From NCBI GenBank assembly GCA_029449235.1, contig JANATG010000015.1:682001-746000 (forward strand): DNA of 64,000 nt. The letters are read 5' to 3'. The position numbers and the translations under genes are program-made. The notes under the pieces were generated by a model. It ran no database searches, was not told the DNA's origin, and saw only the letters and a program-made list of their open reading frames with translations. The stretch comes from Linnemannia schmuckeri. Lineage: Eukaryota; Mortierellomycota; Mortierellomycetes; Mortierellales; Mortierellaceae. This document shows positions 58,853 to 64,000 of this stretch, in pieces (position 1 is the stretch's first letter; each line of letters opens with the position of its first letter).

Positions 58853-59662
58853 CTATGCGACAACCTCAGCCTCCTTGGCAACGACAGCAGGAGCAACAAA
58901 AGCAGCAGCAGGAGCAGGGGTAACGACCTTGATGGGGGCAGCGCCAGGGATGGCGCGGGGGATCTTGGGAGGCTTGACCTGCTCAGCCTTGTCCACAAAC
59001 TCGACGGCGACAGGCAATTTCGCCGACGCCAATCTTAAAGCCTCCTTGGCGTGCTCACGACGGATCCCACCGCCTCCAATCTCAAAGATGATACGGTTAA
59101 GTCCCACACGGGTAGCGTAGTAGTCGACCGATCCCTTTCCTTTGCCCATACGAGACTCGCCTCCCTTGGATGTGACGGGGATGTCGGGGAAGACTCTGGT
59201 CCAGATCTGCGATCCCTTGACAGTCTTGATCTTCCTGCGGATGGTGGTGTGAGCTGCCTGGATCTGCTTGGCAGTCAGACGAGCTCCTTCCTTAATACGA
59301 AGTCCATACTCTCCAAATTCGACATAGGTTCCTTTGGTCGAGCCTCCGATTGGGATTGGAATCTTGCCCTTGTGCTTCTTGCGGTACTTCATCCTCTTGG
59401 GCTGCAGACTGTTGAAGCGGCGCTGAGTCTTATTCATGGGAGTCGCCAAGGAACGCACTGCCGGTGACATAGTGAAAGTTGGGCTATGGTGGAGCGAGGG
59501 GAAGCCAGAGACATGGTTGCGGATAAACAAGGGTGACGAGGTCGAACCGAAAGAAAAGTTGCGGACGAATTGTGATGGCGAGACGGTGGTTGATGTGAGT
59601 GAGAGACGAGCTGCGCTGAGGAGCAATGGCGTCCTTGAAAGGGCCCTGAAGAGCGATGCCAT
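58853..59662 (-). CDS. MRPL16: Mitochondrial ribosomal protein uL16m (MRPL16)
   Basis: Single exon. The frame is open from 59737, but the second Met at 59662 (MASLFRALSRTPLLLSAARL) gives a classical mitochondrial presequence rich in Arg, Ser and Leu, so I chose it: 269 residues. From about residue 85 the protein follows bacterial L16: RMKYRKKHKGKIP, GEYGLRIKEGARLTAKQIQA, RKIKTVKGSQIWTRVFPDIP, the hallmark SRMGKGKGSVDYYATRV, and FEIGGGGIRREHAKEALRLA. The C-terminus carries an extra Ala/Pro/Val-rich tail of about 35 residues. L16 lies at the peptidyl-transferase centre and A-site tRNA path of the large subunit. Divergent from the zinc-knuckle gene. Confidence 0.95.
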   Translation of the reverse strand: MASLFRALSRTPLLLSAARLSLTSTTVSPSQFVRNFSFGSTSSPLFIRNHVSGFPSLHHSPTFTMSPAVRSLATPMNKTQRRFNSLQPKRMKYRKKHKGKIPIPIGGSTKGTYVEFGEYGLRIKEGARLTAKQIQAAHTTIRRKIKTVKGSQIWTRVFPDIPVTSKGGESRMGKGKGSVDYYATRVGLNRIIFEIGGGGIRREHAKEALRLASAKLPVAVEFVDKAEQVKPPKIPRAIPGAAPIKVVTPAPAAAFVAPAVVAKEAEVVA

Positions 59663-59979
59663 GTCTGTCTGTCTGTGTGTCGAGGTTGGTTTTGCTGAAC
59701 GGAGCGAAATGCACTTCGGAGAAGTCGAGGAGGGCAAGTAAGAGTGTCCCTAAGTTGGAAGGGGAGAGGGATCTAGGTGGCTTAGACATGTTTTTAGGCC
59801 AACATTCAGAGGCATAAGCAGTCACCCTCATAGAGAGATCTATGACGTCATCAAAACCCCCTCCACACTTCAAGGGGTGAAGGGAGTCAACTCTGAAGTC
59901 TAAAAAGAATTTTTTTTATTTGTTTTCACTCTTCTCTTTTTTTTCCTCACCCCCCTAATCTCCTTTACATCAATCTAAC
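59663..59979. promoter_or_regulatory. Bidirectional promoter region between uL16m and the zinc-knuckle gene
   Basis: 317 bp between two outward-reading start codons. It contains TGACGTCATC near 59843, matching the CRE/ATF half-site palindrome TGACGTCA, and a T-rich/pyrimidine stretch at 59910-59970 just before the zinc-knuckle ATG. Regulatory use of the TGACGTCA element is inference. Confidence 0.5.
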
Positions 59980-61684
59980 ATGTCTTTCCGTCCCCCCCGC
60001 ACCTGCTACACCTGCGGCCAACGTACGTATCTGGGTGGTTAATCTTGGTTTGGAGAAGTAGTGGTGGTGAACCAAGTGTGGTGGTAGTGATCGAGAAGGG
60101 AGGGAGTGAATGAGGCGGTAGCAGTTGGGGAGAGGTGTTTTTTTCTTTTCCTTTCATGTGCCAACAACCAACAAACCTATTCGACCAGCCGACAACCAGC
60201 ACACGCACATGCACCTGCCGATACTTCTCAGCCTAGTCTAGTCATTTCAAAACGACTCCTGCGACCCGACCTTCTCTTATCTCTCAACAGCACCGTAACG
60301 ACTCTTTACACGATCTCGACACCTTCGACCCGCCAGCAGTGCCTCAAGTGGTCTCGTTCCTGCGGATTCAAAATGGCCTCGTGATATATTTTGTGAAGCG
60401 AGTCATTTTATCACTTCTGGCACTTCCTGGACTAAACTACCTGCGGCGCCTGTCAAAAAAATCAATGCAATACCCACGGACGATCCTTATGCATGGAAGA
60501 TACATACCGTCCCTCCATCTCTGCGATATATCGATGAAAGCCTCTGCTCTTTTCCTCCCTTTGGGAGGAATACAGCCTAGCCGCACTCATTGATATCCTC
60601 TTTCATTTTAATATGAAATAAGTCCTTGTTACCATAATAAAGCGAGGCGAGGACGAGGAGGTGTTGTTTTTTCCACATAACATATCTGTCTATCATCATG
60701 ATACTATATTGTCTTTTTTGACACTTCTCGACACATAAAAGAAGGAGGAAGTGAAGGAGAAGAAGGAAGAGGATGAGAGAGTGAGCGAGGTGTTGGCGGA
60801 GTTTTCTTCTCTCTGTAGTTCACACTTTTTTTCCTCTGCCCACGCATCAGTGTTGTTACTGCTGTCTGATTGCTGATATTTCTTTATTTTCTCCACATAT
60901 TTTTCTCTGCCATTGTCTTGTTTTGCATGCGGATCTTTCTTGATTTTGCTTTCTCTACATCATACCTATTGCGCCCTTGTCTGTCCATATCCATACTTTA
61001 AACCATAACAAACAGCCGGCCACCAGGCTCGCGACTGCCAGTCTGCTGGTACTCCCCTCTGGTAAGTGTCTTTTTTTTCCAAACCTGGTGGATATCGTCG
61101 ATACCACAGCCCTTGCTGTCTTTGCATACTAACAAGCAAACTCTCCTCAATCTAATAGCTACAACTGCGGTGAGTCTGGCCACATCTCCCGTGACTGCAC
61201 CGGTGAGCGCAAGGAGAAGTCTTGCTACAAGTGCAACCAGGTCGGTCACATCTCCCGCGACTGCCCCTCCGCCCCCGCTGAGGGTTCCGGCCCCGAGTGC
61301 TACAAGTGCGGCAAGGCTGGCCACATCTCCCGCAACTGCCCCGAGGGTTTCTCCAGCGGCGGCCGCGGCTATTCCCAGTCCAGTCAGAAGACCTGCTACA
61401 CCTGCGGTGGTTTCGGCCACATGTCTCGCGACTGCAACCAGAGCTCCAAGTGCTACAACTGCGGTAACACCGGCCACATCTCCCGCGAGTGCCCCGAGGA
61501 GCGCAAGGAGAAGGCTTGCTACAAGTGCAACGAGGTCGGCCACATCGTAAGTTCCCAACTCCAGCTCTACTTTTCTTGTCGCTGATCTTTGTTTTGTTCT
61601 TGTTAATTTGTTCATGCTTTAACTCACTCTTTTTTTTTTTCTGGCTTGCTCCTCTAGTCCCGCGATTGCCCCCAGCAGGCTTAA
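59980..61684 (+). CDS. CCHC zinc-knuckle nucleic-acid-binding protein (CNBP/Gis2/Byr3-like)
   Basis: Four exons: 59980-60022, 61016-61061, 61159-61546 and 61658-61684, giving 167 residues. The protein is almost entirely seven CX2CX4HX4C knuckles: CYTCGQPGHQARDC, CYNCGESGHISRDC, CYKCNQVGHISRDC, CYKCGKAGHISRNC, CYTCGGFGHMSRDC, CYNCGNTGHISREC and CYKCNEVGHISRDC. A Gly/Ser/Tyr (RGG-like) linker separates knuckles 4 and 5. Seven knuckles, the linker and the size match CNBP/Gis2, which bind single-stranded G-rich DNA and RNA and act in translation and stress granules. Intron 1 (60023-61015, 993 nt) is the longest modelled in the window and splits knuckle 1; intron 3 splits knuckle 7. Codon use is strongly C-ending (TGC, AAG, GGC), unlike most neighbours, suggesting high expression. 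Confidence 0.95.
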
Positions 61685-61859
61685 GTTTCTCCTTGTCCTA
61701 CAACAGGCCTCACAAGTGTTGCGAGTTGGATGAAAATGTGCTTTGAAGCGAACGAAGTTGAATAAATATGACTTTTGTCTTTGACACCATCCATCGCGCT
61801 CCCTCCTTTTTTTTCTTGTTACACTTTTGTTTTATTATGTCTATATAGTCACCTCTATG

Positions 61860-63981
61860 TCATTTTTGTTTCTTTGGTTTGGTGGGTGTTCTTGTAGTTA
61901 CTTGCATCTGGTTACAGGCCTGCACCAGGAGCTGTTTCCGACCGTGGGGGATAGGATCTGCAGACTCCCGCCGGTCCAACTCTTCCTTGATCATCAGCGC
62001 GACCTCAAGACATACTAACACACACCGCTTCAGACGCAGCGTGAAATCTGCGGTCTTGTTGAGAGGAAGGATCATCGACCGGATCTCGTGTAGCCTGAAC
62101 ACGCCCATGAAATCGAGTGTATAAAACATAGTCCGGGCATTGAACGATGTCGACCCAAACACCCGCATCGACCGAGGCGGTAACAGTCCGTCTTCGCAGA
62201 TATCTTTGAGTTGGGACTGGAACGTGTCACGCAAATCTCTCTTCAACTTGAACTCGTCTTCAGCTCGTTTGCTCGTATCGCTCTGGGCGAGGGCTGATGC
62301 CTCTGCAAGGTAGATTTGGTACGGTCCCCGGAATGCTACGCCATCAGCCATGTGTGCTTGGGCTTTGGTGTCCAGGAATGGGTTCCGGTGGGCGTTTTTT
62401 CTTTCCTCGACGGCCTTGACGGGTACTTCGAGGTAACGCGTTTCAACGCCTGCGAGCGTCAGTGCTCCTCCGATCACAGTCCATGTCATGTCTGAGAATC
62501 CTTCGTGCTCCCTTAGGTCTGCAGGGATTCTGTCAGAGAACCGAAAGTACTTTGAGCTATAAATCAGAAAATAAGTATGATAAGTATTCATTACATATAG
62601 GCCATCAAATACTTAATTTTCAAGAACAAGGGAGAGCAAGGCGGAAGACGTACTAGGAATACAGAATACCGTGGATGTATTCGGCAACAGGATCCTGCAT
62701 GGACTCGGTGCGCGATGCTGCTAGCGAATCGTCAAAAGAATGTCGGTGATTCAGCACTCTGGACACAACATCCGCCAAACTTGGCCAAACGTCATGCGGT
62801 GATTTGGTAGGCGAAATATCCACCAGTGCTGCACCTAGCTGCTCCGCTGTCAGAGAGAGTGCAAATCCGGATTGACCGCTTAAATCTGCAATGTCGTCGC
62901 GTGCGAGTTCAAAAATCTGCGGGTTTTTCGACTGGTACGCTCGAAAGAGTTCCAGGACATTGTGTCCCTCTGCGGTCCATGAAATCTCCTGGTTCACTCG
63001 TGAGTACAAATCGAGCCCTATTGTAGGGATGGTAGTAGTCAGTAGTATATCTTGTGTTCTTTTTAAGTTGGATACAAAAGCTAACATGAACCAGAGCGGA
63101 ATAAACTTACTTATAGGAGATGCCAATGGCAGCTCGACAACAACTATTGGATCAGCTGGTTCCTTGGAACCATCCTCTATTCTTGTCCTGATATCGACCG
63201 CCGCGTCTTGCGCATGCTGCGGGCTTGTCTATGGTGATATATAAAAGTGCAGATTAAGTATACTACTAAGATAACAGAAAACAATGAAAGCCTCGCGTTT
63301 GTTCGTTTGCTCACCTTTGGTGTCCCAGCATTCTTTCTTTGCTTCTTCTCCTTAGCATCCAGACCTGACGACGATAAGTGGTGTTTGCCAGTCCTTGGCA
63401 ACACTCCTGTCAAATGAGTTTTTAACAAAAATGAGAAACAAAATGTTCAATAATTAATGCCGAACAAAATTTACATCGAACCATCACCACCTTTCAAATA
63501 AACTGCAAAAAGAGTATAATACGCGCGTCAATCGAGCCCTCGTACCTTCAGCGAGTTTATCGCCAGCCTCCTTATTCAACTGCAACATGCCCCTCTGAAT
63601 ACTATTCGTTGCCTGGTTCCTCAACTCCCTCAACTGGATATGATCAAACGCGGCCCTCATCGCCGAAAGATTGTTACCGCCACTGCCACTTGAAAGCTTT
63701 TGTGCATGCTTCTTGACAGCCTCAGAAACAAGAGAACTCGACTGGATGCGTTTCAGGTCACGAATATAGGCAGCATAATAGTTCTCAACAGAGTCTTGGT
63801 CCTTGGAATTGTTGAGGTATGCGACGAGGTCGCCCCAGTGTCGGGCCGCGTAGATGTGGAAGAAGTGACCTAGGACTAGACCTTGTGGGGCTGGGATGTC
63901 TAACGGCGAAGATGACGAGGACGACGACGTGTGAGGAGGAGGAGGGGTTTTGGGACTAATTATTGATCCTTTTGGCTCCAT
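61860..63981 (-). CDS. Uncharacterised protein, 568 residues
   Basis: Five exons: 63981-63546, 63406-63315, 63228-63111, 63017-62654 and 62556-61860, all in phase with canonical splice ends. I recognise no family. After a Pro/Ser-rich start (MEPKGSIISPKTPPPPHTSS) comes an alpha-helical region (GLVLGHFFHIYAARHWGDLV, AAYIRDLKRIQSS). Exon 2 is basic and disordered. The C-terminal two thirds look globular and soluble (GLDLYSRVNQEISWTAEGHN, TWTVIGGALTLAGVETRYLE, FKLKRDLRDTFQSQLKDICE, FTLRLKRCVLVCLEVALMI). There is no signal peptide or clear membrane segment. The tail is basic (TRTPTKPKKQK). The 3' end converges on the zinc-knuckle gene 175 bp away. The start codon lies 19 bp inside the window edge, so a further upstream exon cannot be excluded. 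Confidence 0.78.
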
Positions 63982-64000
63982 GGTGCTAATGGATTCATGG

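Noticed and set aside
60998..61615. 205-codon minus-strand open frame, Ala/Val/Leu-rich
   Set aside because: It is the exact antisense of the zinc-knuckle exons. The repeated C-ending codons of the knuckles create a long hydrophobic reverse frame, which shows the same repeat period as the knuckles.
1..64000. CRISPR arrays, insertion sequences, long terminal repeats, rRNA genes and complete tRNA genes
   Set aside because: No regularly spaced repeat-spacer structure, transposase or reverse-transcriptase-like frame, or full tRNA/rRNA signature was seen; the repeats present are microsatellites and homopolymers.

Overview
This window is nuclear DNA from an intron-rich filamentous fungus. Short spliceosomal introns (about 60-400 nt) have GTRNGT donors and TACTAAC/CTAAC-type branch points. 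The genes are conserved fungal housekeeping genes, including a cytochrome oxidase subunit 4/5-type subunit, mitochondrial uL16, TRM8, EAF3/MRG15, phosducin-like PLP2, peroxisomal acyl-CoA oxidase, a GABA-type permease and a DHHC palmitoyltransferase. Together with abundant Ser/Gln/His low-complexity tracts and an elongin-B-like gene, this suggests an early-diverging fungus, most likely Mucoromycota/Mortierellomycota. That placement is inference, because no rRNA is present.

Layout. 1-13.1 kb is almost gene-free: one short minus-strand gene of unknown function (1618-2250), then about 10.9 kb of low-complexity DNA. 13.1-14.6 kb holds a seven-helix CREST/alkaline-ceramidase-like protein with a His10 tract. 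15.7-16.8 kb holds a gene of unresolved structure. 17.3-19.7 kb (minus) is a PAH-only Sin3-like protein in nine exons, divergent from PLP2 at 20.6-21.9 kb. Then come elongin B-like, an unknown 560-aa protein and an UNC93-like transporter (all minus, 22.1-27.2 kb), divergent from a tail-anchored FHA/SLMAP-type protein (28.9-31.2 kb). Acyl-CoA oxidase (32.0-34.5 kb, plus) converges on an amino-acid permease (34.7-37.3 kb, minus).

From 38.3 to 41.1 kb (minus) lies an 11-exon VHS-GAT sorting adaptor. TRM8 (42.0-43.4 kb, minus) is divergent from EAF3/MRG15 (43.9-45.4 kb, plus). A large DENN-domain Rab-GEF with an embedded C1 finger occupies 46.2-51.5 kb, followed by an SDT1-type HAD nucleotidase (52.0-53.7 kb) and a DHHC acyltransferase (54.0-56.9 kb), all plus. 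The right end has the cytochrome oxidase subunit and uL16m (minus), a seven-knuckle CNBP/Gis2-like protein (plus, divergent from uL16m), and an unknown 568-aa protein (minus) ending at the window edge.

No operon, mobile element, CRISPR array or complete tRNA/rRNA gene was seen. Functional themes are membrane traffic (VHS-GAT, DENN, DHHC, FHA tail-anchor), chromatin and transcription (EAF3, PAH protein, elongin-B-like) and mitochondria/peroxisome. Exon models were built by hand from frame continuity and splice signals. The points most worth checking are the PAH-only gene with repeated exon architecture, the apparent 2-nt micro-exon in the nucleotidase gene, the start codon isolated on its own exon in the elongin-B-like gene, the damaged-looking gene at 15.7-16.8 kb, and the gene desert.
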